The translations under genes were made by a program, and so were the position numbers. A stretch of 64,000 nucleotides of DNA from assembly GCA_010015745.1 (NCBI GenBank), contig ML978212.1:1-64000 (forward strand), written 5' to 3'. This document shows positions 33,950-45,800 of this stretch, piece by piece. How positions within the stretch are numbered: the first letter of the stretch is position 1; every line of letters starts with the position of its first letter. The stretch comes from Setomelanomma holmii (lineage: Eukaryota; Ascomycota; Dothideomycetes; Pleosporales; Phaeosphaeriaceae). The notes beneath the pieces are model-generated. The model ran no database searches and was not told where the DNA came from. It worked only from the letters and a program-made list of their open reading frames with translations.

Positions 33950-36605
33950 ATGGTAGAGACGAAGCCGAGCTCCGGGGCGCAATCGCCAATAAATTCAGGG
34001 TCGAAAACTGGTGGAGGCGGGCGTCAACGCATTATCTCGTCATGCCTCACATGTCGACGAAGGAAGGTCAAGTGCGATCACGTCCATCCGGTATGTGGCG
34101 CATGTACACGAGGAACCCACATGTGTACCTGGACAGACCAATTGCCCTCGCAGATGCTTGCTGGAAGGGTATCGAAGACCGGCGTTGCCAGCAATGGGAA
34201 ATTACCAAAGACCAGTGATGTCCAGTCACGGCTCGATCGACTTGAATTGCTCCTGGGGAAGGCTGTAGCCGGACAAGGAACGGCGCCGACGTCTTCTGTC
34301 CGATCGAGTACGGATCTGGAGAGGAAAGAGCATGATGCATTAACGCCATCTTCAAACAGCCAAACTTCGATTGGGCAGGGAATGGCTTCTGACGATGGTG
34401 ATGGCACTTTGTTGCTAGACGGAGGACGCTCTCAATTTGTGTCATCTTTGCACTTTGCACTACTGGCAGACGAGGTACGTTTTCTGCAGCATAATAACGA
34501 CACGCGCCAAGCAATCGTTGGTGCCTGTCCTATACAGCACCGCAGCAATGATGAATCACTTCAAAGAAGCTGACACATCCCAGATTCAAGATATCAAAGC
34601 TCTCTTAGGAGACAAGACAGATGAAGAGAGGAAGGAAGTGCCTCAGAATAGCCTTGTTGATCTCCTCTCATTAGGTCGTGCGGGTCTTGGCTCTAACCTG
34701 GAACAACTTCTGCCACACAGCCAGGAATTTCGAGATACATTGCTAGACGTCTACTTCGCAAATGTCGACCCCATGGTCAGAATCACTCATCAGCCAACTG
34801 TGTTGCGCAAGTTTGCCACCTACAACCACGAGACTCATCCGATAGCGTTCGCTATCTACTTCTCTGCAATCAATTCATTGCCGCCCAAGGTCGTCCAAGG
34901 AAAGTTCCGCGAGACCAAGGAAACGCTTCTGGACCGTTTCCAGCTTGGTGTCGAGATCTCGTTAGCTCGAGAGGACTACCTGACCTCATCGAGCCTGGAA
35001 ATCTTCCAAGGATTTGTCTTGTGGCTTACATGCATAACGAGAGAAGAAGACATGGGTATGTGCTCAAGTATAACAACAACATATCACTGACAACCATGTA
35101 TAGGCAAGGCGTGGGTGTTGCTAGGCCTCGCTTTCCGTATCGCTTTGAATCAAGGCCTCCACAGAGACCCGTCCCTCTTCCCAACTGGTTCGATGGACGC
35201 TGTCTTGATCGAATCGCGGCGGCGCATGTGGCATCAACTCGGCCATCTTGAATTCCGTGCAGCTGAGTGTAAAGGACAAGAGCCAAGTATTACTGAGGAC
35301 TTCTACACTACACTGCTTCCTCGTAATATCGATGATGAGGATCTCGTTGATGGAGCCAGCCCTGGTCCAACGCCTTACGACGCAGAAAAGCATACGCCGA
35401 TGACGTTCCAACTTGTACGATTTCTCGGTATGAGGTGTCTGCGACGGATAGTACAAAGCACATATCGCCTAGAACGAAGAATGCTAGATTCTGGACTCCA
35501 TGGCACTTTGCGACCTGACCCTGCTCAGGAGCTCCAGAGTTTATATGAGCAGATCAAGATTATGCTAGATGAGTACCACAAGGAGATCACACGGAAATAT
35601 CTCCGATATTGCAGACCAGAAATACCCATGCAAAGGCTTTGCTTAGGGCTAGCTTCACTGCTGGAGTGGAGATGCTATCTACTTTTCTGGCTGCGCATGC
35701 CGAGAGCTTACAGAGATGTCGTGTTTTCGAACGACATCCGCAGATCGTACGTATCACCCCGCACACGAGCATTCGCCTGCCAGGGAAGGAAGCTGACATT
35801 AAGTCTGTAGCATCTTCGAAAAGTCCGTGAATTGCATTGAGACCATCAATGGCGCGGCTGCCGATGTTGATGCAGCACGCTTCCAATGGCACATAGGTCT
35901 GCTCTCCATTCCTATTGAAACGAGAATCACACTGACCTTCTTAGGAGGTATCGCATCTTTCCAAGCCATCATGCACGTCTTATCTGAACTGCGCAACCCC
36001 CTCTTCGATACTCCGGATCGACAGCGCGCTTTGAGAGCATTGCAAATGGCGCGCCTGCTCCGTGAGAACAATGGCGCAAAGGCCTGGCAAGCAGTAAGGA
36101 ACATGATCGATCGAGCGATCGCAGAACACAACGCATCACCAAGGAGTCAATCCCAAAATTCCAGCGCGTTTACAGGTCCTCCTACGCAGGCCAGATCTGC
36201 GCCGCTCGAATATCCGTCGAACGACAACGTTCGTATCTATCCGGCCATGGGTGCAATACCGAGCTATGCGATGCAAGTCTCATCTGGACCGTATACACCG
36301 GACCCGATTACCACGAACCCGCAACAAATGCAACCTAATTCAAATCTGCCTATGCCGCAGCCCGTGCCTGGGCAGGTGCAGCCAAACTGGGACGACTTCA
36401 ACTTGACCAATATCAATAACATTGTTGGAGATGTGCAACCGAATCCTGGAATCATGCCTGATTTCGACTTCGTGAGTTCTGACGTACATCAAGTTTAGGA
36501 CACCATTAACAAGAACAGGGTTTCTGGGGCGATCCATTCAATTATGAAAATGAGCCTGCTGCAGTGCCCATCGAAGGAAGCTATTTTCCACCATGGATTG
36601 GATGA
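33950..36605 (+). CDS. Zn2Cys6 transcription factor with fungal-specific domain
   Basis: Five exons: 33950-34474, 34584-35055, 35104-35746, 35811-36471 and 36519-36605, giving 795 aa. The DNA-binding cluster is SCLTCRRRKVKCDHVHPVC followed by GACTRGTHMC, six Cys as in Gal4-type factors. A linker and SRLDRLELLLG coiled coil follow, then the fungal_trans regulatory domain with AWVLLGLAFRIALNQGLHRD and RRRMWHQLGHLEF. The C-terminus is Asn/Pro/Gln-rich with acidic and aromatic patches (GFWGDPFNYEN), a probable activation region. Intron 1 (34475-34583) has a CTGAC branch site and was chosen because it restores LLADE-IQDIKALLGDK in frame. Target genes are unknown; the ALDH next door is a possible one by position only. 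Confidence 0.9.
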
Positions 36606-37360
36606 AAGCCTGAGCATCACAGAGAGTATGAAGCAGGATTCTCCAGTGGGTAAAGGTCAGATGCGATGCGACTACGCTCGTCATTAGCATCCGCGTTCCC
36701 CGCTCGAACCCAGATTCATCTGACAGCCTCTCTACTGTTCCCAGAGCCTTCACTCCACGCGAACAAAGGGTGTCAAGCCGGTTCCAACACGTTTGCAGAG
36801 GCTGGATTGTTACTCTGGTGCAATCTCACCTCCGCTGCCACAGCCTTGCTGGATTGCTGCCATTGAGAGTATGGTATTATGGCCGTGCGTAACACTGGTA
36901 AATCTACAGGCCCCAAGGAGCCTGACTGTCGCCTCACTCAGTCAGCTAGACGTCGTATGCATATCACATGATGCGGCGATTGAAGAAGATACACCCATGG
37001 AGGCATTGTGGCATTGTCGCGAAATTCACTCGTGTCTAACCAGGATAGTGGGGGTCGACCGGTCAAGCGTGTGCAGCAGATATGCCCCACTTCAGCCTTT
37101 CCTCCCGATACCTTTGAGAGTAGACCGTCCTTTCCCTTCGTGCGCTTAGCTTCTACGACCTTTTTGTCATTTTATGGACGCTATAATAACCAAAAACTGT
37201 CGAGCCGACGCTGAACGTCCGCGAGCAGATCAGGCAGCGCGAGCGCTGTCAACCACAGCAAGCGAATTGCGCGACAACGTCGACCGTCGACAGAAGTGGC
37301 GAAGCCAGAATTGCGAGGCTTGTGAAGCCATTATCCTGGGGCTGGGCTCTATAAAGGCCA
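36606..37360. other. Intergenic region
   Basis: About 750 bp downstream of the regulator. No supported gene, repeat or RNA. Confidence 0.45.
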
Positions 37361-38172
37361 ATGGAGCTGAAACAGTATACCTATCATTCAGGACAAGAGT
37401 TCGCCAAAACATATGAATGCCTCGATTGCCCTGGCATCTCCAGCATACTTGGCATCTTTAACGCATCGAAGCCGTTGGTCAGCTCGATAGAAGTCTGCGC
37501 AGGACACCGCCGCCGGCCGATTGGAGGGGCGTCGGCGAGCCAGGAACCAACCATCGCCCCTTTATTCGAGAAGCGCATTTCGCAAGCCGAGCTAAGAAAC
37601 CCCGAGAAAGCCTGGTGGCAGGAACGAGACCGAGAGACTACAGTAAGCAAAGAGATATATACCCATAGGTTCGAAAGTAAGGACACGGACGACATATCGG
37701 GCAAGGTAGCCAGGAATACGATCACGGGATATTCTCCCTATATCACCTGCACAAGGTTCAACAGCAACGTCACATTCTTTCCATGAGGACACTTGGAATC
37801 CATCACGAATTAATGTTGAGCTTGTCAGAGGTCGGCTCAGCGAATGTGACCAGAACCACGGCGTTCACTGCGGTTCATCCGTCGTACCAAAGCCGAGCCA
37901 TCGCATTCTACTGATTGACACGAAACGGTATTGCATCGTCGATAGTTTGGCATTTGAGAATTACGCTGCGCTGAGCTATGTGTGGGGACAGCCGAAGTTC
38001 CTGCGGGCAACCCGGGAGATTATCAACGATATCAAGATGAAGAATTCGCTATCAGATGATAAGGTACATTCTAATCCGTCGGCGCCAACAGTCCGAGATG
38101 CTATACTGCCGGCTGCATGATTACACATATGCTACCTATGGGTAGACAGCTTGTGCATTGTGCAGGACGATA
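37361..38172 (+). pseudogene. HET-domain gene fragment, truncated
   Basis: The clear part spans about 37770-38172 and reads RLSECDQNHGVHC, then RILLIDTKRYCIVDS, YAALSYVWGQPKFLR, TVRDAILPAA, a TGA stop at 38118-38120, and YLWVDSLCIVQDD. These are the conserved blocks of HET (heterokaryon incompatibility) proteins, which trigger cell death on non-self recognition. Upstream, an open frame from about 37361 probably encodes the N-terminal part, joined by an intron or a frameshift near 37740. Homology stops at QDD (38171), about a third of the way into a usual HET domain, where the sequence becomes the antisense of a different gene. Truncated and carrying a stop, it cannot give a working HET protein. 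Confidence 0.8.
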
Positions 38173-38174
38173 AA

Positions 38175-39218
38175 GTCACTCAATCCAATTTGAGCACGCT
38201 CGGGGTTCGTGTACAGCGTGTATGGTACTTTGAGCAGGAAGTCGCGCACGATGCGAAAGTCGTCGAAATCGCTGTGGGTGAAGTGGGGCGATCCGGAACA
38301 ATTGCCAACAGCGATAATGCCAGGGACGGATGTCTGGAGGTATTCGTTCACTTTCACGTAGCCAGATGGTGTAGGCTCGACACCAGCTACCTCTAGTCCG
38401 GTCATTTTGGTGTTGGGTAGACGACCACTGGCAACCAGAAGATGGCTTCCAGTGATCTCAATGGCTTGTTGTTTTGAGTGCCAGTATGAGTGATGGACTG
38501 ACCGGATGTCCCGCTGACGTCCGAGACTGTGGTTGAAGTGAGGAACTCCACGCCCTCGTTCTTCAGATCATCGACCAAAGCATCTGACACATCTTCGTCC
38601 TCGTTCTTCATCATCCCTCTCACTCCGCTCGACAACCGTCACTTTAGCCTTGAATCTTCGAAACGCCTGCGCAAACTCCATGCCGGCATAGCCGCCACCC
38701 AGCATAATCAGATGATCCGGTACTTCGTACAGCTCGAGAATCTCAATATGCGTCAAGGGCTGGGCTTCCTTCAGTCCGGGCGTATCATCAATCTTCGCCC
38801 TGGATCCCGTGCAGATAACAATGCTATCCGCCGTGGCAACCCTCTTCTCGCCCAGCAACCTCCCCCTTCCCAAAACCAACTCCACCCCACTCCCCTCAAA
38901 CACACCCTCATACATCTTCACCAACCCCTTTACCATCGCCCGCTTCCTCTCTAGAACAGCTTTCATATCCACACCCATATCTCCATTCGTTCTCAACAAA
39001 CCACTAGCAGCATATTCCTGCGCTTGGTGCACTTGCCCGGCAGAGTAGATGAAATTCTTGGACGGTAGGCAGGCGATGTTGGGACACGAGCCGCCGAGAT
39101 GATTGGATTCTATTACGAGTGTGCGGACGCGCAGGGTGGAGACGCGGCTCCAGCAGATGTATTTGCCGGCTTCGCTGGAGCCGATGGAGAGGGTGTCGTA
39201 GTGTTTTGGGTCAGACAT
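38175..39218 (-). pseudogene. FAD/NAD disulfide oxidoreductase pseudogene, 3' truncated
   Basis: From ATG 39218 on the minus strand the frame reads YDTLSIGSSEAGKYI (FAD-binding GxGxxG-like), then GGSCPNIACLPSKNFIYSA with the paired redox Cys spaced CxxxxC. ICTGSRAKIDDTPG and LIMLGGGYAGMEFAQAF (NAD-binding) follow. This is the class I pyridine nucleotide-disulfide oxidoreductase family, nearest to mercuric reductase or dihydrolipoamide dehydrogenase-like enzymes. A frameshift near 38630 (after TVVER) and another near 38460 (before QAIEITGSHLLVASGR) break it. It then continues GYVKVNEYLQTSVPGIIAVG and ends at VPYTLYTNPERAQIGLSD (38175), so most of the dimerisation domain is missing. It abuts the HET fragment tail to tail. 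Confidence 0.85.
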
Positions 39219-40465
39219 GTTCACTTGGAGAATGTGAGGAGGGGCCGAGCAGGCAGTTAAAGGTAGAGGAAAGGAGGGAGCGGATCTGATGGAGCAGGTC
39301 TTTTCGGTTGCCGTACTTTTTATTTTCACCTTCAGCTTCATATCCGTTAAAGTATATACTGCCTTCACTCCGCGAGACTCGATCTCAAGGCCTACTTCAC
39401 TACAAGCCATATCGGACGATTTTCATCTTTTCGACGTATCATGACTTTCATCTTTTGGCTGAAGAAGCATTTGATCTGCCGCAACGAAAGTGATCATGGA
39501 GACCCCGCATTCAGGCACAATCGAGCACTACACGCACTAGGCAAGTAGTTACTGAAAGGGACAAGTCGACTAAGCATCGGCATGCTGAGTCAAATGCCGA
39601 CATGCCGGCCTGTCGTTCGCTCTTCGAGATGTCGCATCGAAGACAACCAAAACTGTTCTCGAAACCTCATCGAGCGAACAGATCCAGCATAGAGAGGCCA
39701 CAACATCACTGCGGGGTAGGTACTTGCGCAAGTTCGGCTCCGGTGAAGATCGTATTCTTAGGCTCGCCTTGTTTCGTCCAAAAAAGGCACCGCGATGCGG
39801 CTTCGTCAGGAGGCTGTGAGTTGAACGATGGACTGGGTGCCTTGCAAGGCGCATTCGGCTGCGCCACGTTCCCAGCGCCTTCGAGGAACATTGAGTCGAT
39901 ATCGCATCGAAGACGAGATTTCAACACATTGCAAATGGGTACCGAGGACAGAAAGCCCAATCGGAAAGAAAGGATCACCGGCTTCATGTCGTAGATCCTT
40001 TTATCGTCTCCCAGCAACCACATCCATCCGCATCCGCACCCACGCCTCCGGCACACATGGAGCGCTATTTATATGAGCGCTGTTCCTTTTCCAGCAAAAG
40101 CGCGGCGGCGCGGGCACAAGCGAACGCGCGAGCTTGCGCGACTGGGACCCATATTTCGCAGCCAGGGCTGAAACGCACGGCAGTAGAGCTGTGCTGTGCA
40201 AAAGATGTCTGACATTCATTCTTTCACAGCCTAACATCCTTTTCACTACTCACTGTCTTTACATCCTCATTATCTTCTTATGATAGGAGTAGTGTTTGTC
40301 CTACGACCCCACGTACCACGTTTCCTGTCCCACATTTCGAGACCCTGAACAAGCAGTGTTGTCGCAAGGCTGAGGCGTGTTTACATCCTCCTATCCCCTC
40401 TTCACAGCCTTCCGCGACTCGCAGCGAATCCCAGATACACAGTTCAGCCAGACCGTAGAGACAAG
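39219..40465. other. Intergenic region
   Basis: About 1.25 kb between the oxidoreductase pseudogene and the MARVEL-like gene (divergent). Short ORFs only; nothing supported. Confidence 0.5.
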
Positions 40466-41554
40466 ATGCGAATACCACAATCTTACATCCAGAAATGTAA
40501 AGTCGTCGGGCACATTTGCCAGATCATAATCATCTTCGTCGGACTATGTATCACCATCGCGGTGTTCGCTAAGGAGGGTGAAACGGGCGGAGCGACGAGA
40601 TATTATCTCGCATTAGTACGTCCAGTCCTCTCTACTTCCTCAAGTCTTGCGAACAACCGAGCATCAAGGATTGGCTAACGCAATGGCAATAACAGTGCTT
40701 CCTCTCCATCCCCGCAATAATTTACCTCGTCATGGTGCCCATGTGGTCTCGCGCCGCCCGATTCGTAAACGCATACGCCTTCCTCGCCGTCGACGCACTG
40801 TATACGATTCTCTGGTTTGCAGCCTTCATTGCTGTTGCGCTATGGAATAGCAGCGGCATCAAGCAGGGCGCGGCGGAGAAGAAGATTCCCGAGGACGAGA
40901 GGAATTGCACAACGTTCAAGTGGGGGAGCGAGAGCAAGTGCAATGTTAGCAAGGCGAGTGTGGGACTAGGCGTTGTTGTATTGTAAGTACTGCCTTGCCG
41001 TGCCGATCTTTCCTTGAGAAGAGACTGGTAGATGTGGTGGTGAGCGTGTGAGAAACGCCAAAGCTAACAATACCTCCCTCACTAGTATTCTCTTCGCCCT
41101 CACAACCGCCGTATCAGGCTACTACCTCTCCAAATTCCTCAAAGAAGGCGTCCTCCCCTACGAATCCAAAGCCCCGAATCCACACCACGTATCCGGCGAG
41201 TCCTCCGCAAAGGACAATGCCTGGTCCACCGAGATCGAAACAGGCCGCCACTCCTCCGACTCGGACCGGCACACCGAGCACGGCGGCAACCAGGCAGATG
41301 ACGAGTACGCCCTCCTACACAGCACCGAGACAGATGAGGGCAGACATCCAGGTCGCCCGCTGAGCTGGGGCGATGAGCGCACGGGATATGCAAGCAAGCC
41401 GGTCCCGCCGTATGCGGATTACAGAGACTTTGCGGGCGCGGACGCGTTGAGTCCGGGTGGATATGAGGATTACAGACGAGATGCTGGTGTGCCGGATAAC
41501 AGGCAGGCAAGTCATGGTGGGAGTGGATATAGTTTTGGTGGTGGAGAACGGTGA
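40466..41554 (+). CDS. MARVEL-like four-helix membrane protein
   Basis: Three exons: 40466-40615, 40696-40982 and 41086-41554, giving 301 aa. The second intron contains gctaac ahead of its acceptor. Four hydrophobic helices are visible: ICQIIIIFVGLCITIAVFA, FLSIPAIIYLVMV (across intron 1), AFLAVDALYTILWFAAFIAV and a last one spanning intron 2 (VGLGVVVF..LFALTTAVSGYYL). A short loop with two Cys (NCTTFKW..SKC) precedes helix 4. This matches fungal MARVEL-domain proteins of the plasma membrane or eisosome type. The 140-residue cytoplasmic tail is hydrophilic, with Asp/Ser/His-rich and Tyr/Gly-rich parts, probably disordered. Function is not known in detail. Confidence 0.85.
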
Positions 41555-42244
41555 GTTGCAGAGGTGATAAGTACCAATGATTCGATCAACTTGAGTTTGG
41601 CATGAGTTGATATCGTGTGTCGCTATTGTGTTCGTTTGTCTTGCGCATTAGCGGTTTTGGAGTTTGGGGTTCGGTATGTGGACAGTATGCTTTCTTGTGG
41701 TGAATGTATTGCATGGGTGGGCATTTAGAAGCTTTTGGCGTGTTTTGAGGTGAACGTATGGATATCCATGTCAATGCTGTGAGGCTTTATTATTGCGTGT
41801 TCGTCCTGTGTCCACCTCTTCGCTCTTGTGGTGACGTGCCGTCTTGGTTCTGTCTTCTCATTCCTTGGTCTGGAAGCAAGTGTGTCGCAGAAGTTAAGCT
41901 TGTGATTGATGTATTCATCGATTGCGTTGCAACACAAGTCTCCGGCATCCCTGCTTACTTTCGCTTCCCAGTGAATGCCGTTCAATGTCCAACGAAACAG
42001 TGTCGGGAACGGCATCCTGGTGCGAACACGAGAGATACGGTGCATCTGCACGATCTGTGGGAAATGTCCGCAGTGGTGGGAAGTATCTATGAAGGTCGCA
42101 CAAAATTGATGCGATTACACTTTCCTGCATCGCTTATGCTTCCTTCCGCCAAGGTCAAGCTTTGGTGGTGCTGCGTGCGGAGGGTTGGCCCGTCCAGAAC
42201 ATCCCTTCGCCGTCTTAGCGTACGCGAGAAAAGTAGATTGTGCT

Positions 42245-42309
42245 ACCATAAGGTGTACTGTACCCGACTGGATTCTTAACCACCATACGGTGTACAGTAC
42301 CCGACTGGT
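42245..42309. repeat. Two-copy direct repeat, period 37 bp
   Basis: Units at 42245-42272 and 42282-42309 share 26 of 28 bases and each holds a near-palindrome, GTACTGTAC in the first and GTACAGTAC in the second. The pair could be a small duplication or a binding-site pair. No flanking gene lies within 600 bp. Confidence 0.6.
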
Positions 42310-42687
42310 TCGGTATGGATTTGCGAATGCGAGGTGTACGCTACTCAGGCACAATCGGCACTGATCAGGCTGCGCATGCCTTGTCTGTGAGGCCGTACAA
42401 GCGGTTGTGTATGCATGTATACTAGTTGTGCTAGTGTAGTACAGCTTTCAGATCCGCCAAGGTCTTGCTTGTCAAGAGATTGAACATCATTAGGAATTGG
42501 AGACTACGTCGATCGTATAGAGACAGGGCCTTTGTTGTCGATATGACCAACAAAGTAACACTTTCAGGTCTCCAGGTCATTCAGTCGAGTATCCTGAGTC
42601 GCTCGACTCGGCGTTCATGCGGTGATGTTTTGCGACTTTTCCGAGGGAAGCGGTATGAGCTCTGCCCAAGTAAACCGGCGTACATGT

Positions 42688-42813
42688 AGAGTGCGCAACA
42701 AGCAAGCGATAGGCAGATTGATTACCGTATTAGGCCTCTAAAGACCATTATCTGGTCCGTGATAGTCCTAATTTGGTAATCAATCTGCCTATCGCTTGCT
42801 TGTTGCGCACTCT
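42688..42813. mobile_element. 126-bp MITE with long TIRs and 10-bp target duplication
   Basis: Arms at 42688-42734 and 42767-42813 are inverted repeats; the outer 39 bp are perfect and the next 8 differ at two positions. The 32-bp centre is non-coding. The element is flanked on each side by the identical 10-mer gcgtacatgt (42678-42687 and 42814-42823), a target-site duplication whose length suggests a Mutator-type transposase. Its termini (agagtgcgcaac) do not resemble those of the MULE at 2125-5466, so a different element must have mobilised it. Perfect arms and duplications imply recent insertion. Confidence 0.9.
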
Positions 42814-45800
42814 GCGTACATGTTGCCTGGACTATGTCCGAAATGCTAAGTGGGCATGAGAGATTCGATCTGGGGACGCAGCTGACCGTTCCCCCGGAGG
42901 GTATGGAAATCCTGCCATAGCATTATGCCCTAGGAAGGACATACGAGCGCGGCACTAGCAGATGTCATGCTCCATGTTCTGTCCAGGTTAGATTTGAGCG
43001 AGGCAATGAGTGATCAGTTCCTATGAAGTGGACTTTACACGTAGATCGACCATTTGTTTTGGCCCGTTCACTAGATCCGGACCGGTCGATGCAGATCCGC
43101 ACGTGGAAGTCAGACCGCAAGTGCATGCTACGTGCCTTGTGCGTCTCCAAGGACAGACTGTGGGTGAATCGAGGGTATGTTGGAATGTGTGATTGATTGC
43201 ACTAGTCGCTGTGCGGAAGTCAATTCTGAGAGATTGGCGATGTAGACCAAGCTTCAGTAAGAGAGGGGCCACGGAGAGTCCAAGTCAATATCTGTGATTG
43301 AAACTCGCCGTGAATAGACTTTCGAAGAGCTCGTCCGCCTGTCCTGGAATTATCGTAATTCGAGTCCGATACAGCCGATTGAAAGAGCGCCTGCTAGCCA
43401 GAAATCTGGTCAGGCGGCCGGTGTCAAGAACGCGAAGAGCATAGGTCGATTGAAATTTGGTCCAATCTGTACTCATAACGCTGTCAGTCAGCTACTGTAC
43501 ACGAGAAGTTTGACCGATAATTGATCGAGATCGACACGGCATTGCTCTACGAGAGCCACCATTACGCTCGTACTCAACACTCGGAGGCTGTACTCGTGCA
43601 TATGCAGGACCGCAGAGACGTACTAGATTGTCCAATACGCGCATCGTCATTCGAAGGAGGACTCCCGAGCATCCTGTCTCCGGAATCGTGCAATGCTAGA
43701 ATACAAGTCGGTGTGGTGGCTGCGTGGAAGGCTATGTTACTTGCATCTAGCCAAGGGAGCAACCGTGACTCCAGGTTTGCATTGAGTGTAATACCGATAT
43801 TGGCGTCGTGACCAGCGCACACGGACTCAGAAGGGTAGCCAATGCTCATGGGGAAATCGATGGCGAAAAAAGCAAAGGAAGCCAAGATGCGGCAGCAATG
43901 GTACGATACCTCAATCATATTCAGCCTTTGTTTGGGCTTTGGCAAGCGGTGTTGGAGAACAGTGAGGTCCGGGGAGTCGAACTAAGAACCGGGCAGCCCA
44001 ACGCCGCGGTCAGCGAAGGCAATGCCTGTTCAATCTGTACACACACACGCAACCGATGTCCCACAGCCGTCAGAATATGAGGTACGAGACCAGTGGAGAC
44101 GAAGTGTGTGTACCATCGGTGTCCACATGAGTCAATGCTTACACCTCGGCGACTAGATCCGCCCAATTGATGGCGTGGTCTTAGGCGAGAGAAAGCAACT
44201 TCGAGGTCGATCCTGCTTGTACAGGCTGTGCCGCTTTCGTCGAGACAAGGATCCTCATATGGCTGCAGACACGAGAATGCCGAATTTTGTACTATGACTC
44301 GCTGTTCAGTTCTGCCGAGCCTAGATGGTCGAAAAATGACCACGGTTCGATAGATGTTCACATACTGATGAGATCGAACTCTATGTGCCGGCAGAGAAAG
44401 ACATGTGCTAGTTTGCTCAGCGTCGAAGCAAGAAGCGAGTGCAAGGGAGTTTGCATCCGAACGGCTCAATGCGACATGGCCACGGCGTGATGCTTCTTGA
44501 TCCTGGGACTCAGGCGCAACCGAATGAGTAACCACTGCTGGCCTTAGATGGAACTCGATCTCAACCGATGTTCTTTCGTGTGGGGATGCCGAGATCTGGT
44601 AATTGTGATGAGTTGTCATTGTTGTTCGAATTAAGTGATGATGTCGTCCCAACATCAATTGGCTCGTCATTATATAGACATTTCAATCCTATGATGTCAT
44701 CGAGGAGGGAGCGACAGGGCGGCATTCTTTTGCAATTTGAGGTCGTTCAGCGGTGGGTGATGGTTGCACAAAAAGCAATTGGGATTCTCGAAACTTCGTC
44801 TGCACCAACAAAGCCTGATTGACGTTGAAAGGGCACACAGGCGTGACATCTGACCTCAGTGGCCGCGGCCGATATTTGGTAATATAGGAGCAGTAAATTG
44901 CTGGAATGTTCGAGCATGGTTCGGAGTCCTACAAACGCTGCAATCTTGATGTGAAAATAGCCATCAGCGTCGTACAGAACGGATTCTCGCAGGTGTAACC
45001 CATCAACGGTATGCTCGGAATCATGCGTCGACCTCATGTCATGCATAGATTGGGTCCCAGACGATGAGTAAACCAGGTTCAATCGGCCTGCACTTCGGCA
45101 ATTCAAGTGAATTAGCGAAATGTCATGCGCACAGCAGCGAGAGGGCGGCACAGGCGATTCGACCAATCGAGCATGAGCTTAAGACCCGGATCGCATGCGG
45201 ACATTGCGTTCTCATGTTTTGTCTTCGGGCGGCACGAGCCGCAGTGGGCCCTATGTATGTCAAATAGATCGCCGACCAACGCTTCATGGAGTCCTTGTAC
45301 GCCATGCGACTACCATCAGAGTTGATCCAAGATTGCTCAGGTCGGGGGTACTTCCAATGACGGGTCATCCAGGCCATTGATATCGTCTGCAGTACTATGG
45401 TGAATACTGGCGAGTGCCATGTCCTCGCCTCGAGGGCTCTAACGTAAAACGCCAGCTATCATAGCTAAGTTTTGGCGACGAACAGGCAATGCGTTAGCTG
45501 AAAGGCAGGAGATGCTTGGGTCATACTGGATCACTGCAGCGTAGTAGCCAGCAAAGGTACTGTTGATGCTCAACAGAGACGAGTTATACTCGGCTTGCGA
45601 GCCCTCCATGTGTGGAAAGGAGGATTGCGATTGACCGGATCAGTTCAGGGACTGTGACTGTTCCCAGCTGGAGCAGTCATTCGTGATCTCACGACAGGTA
45701 GCGTCATATGTATGCTGAAGTTCCGAGTAGCAGTGATCATGGTCGGCCCATTCTGGTGATGCTGGTGTTTTGTGCATGTTACGCAAGGCATGTGTACCGA

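Noticed and set aside
38151..38396. Apparent continuation of the HET frame past QDD
   Set aside because: This stretch is the exact antisense of the oxidoreductase C-terminal part, which shows clear family motifs. The HET-side reading is a shadow.
41758..42279. 173-codon plus-strand ORF downstream of the MARVEL gene
   Set aside because: Rich in Cys, Val and Arg without any pattern; ends in the direct-repeat region; no support.
43921..44670. 249-codon minus-strand ORF in the gene desert
   Set aside because: Composition (Arg, Ser, His, Cys, Thr) is that of translated non-coding DNA. There are no domain motif or splice signals. Length alone is not sufficient.
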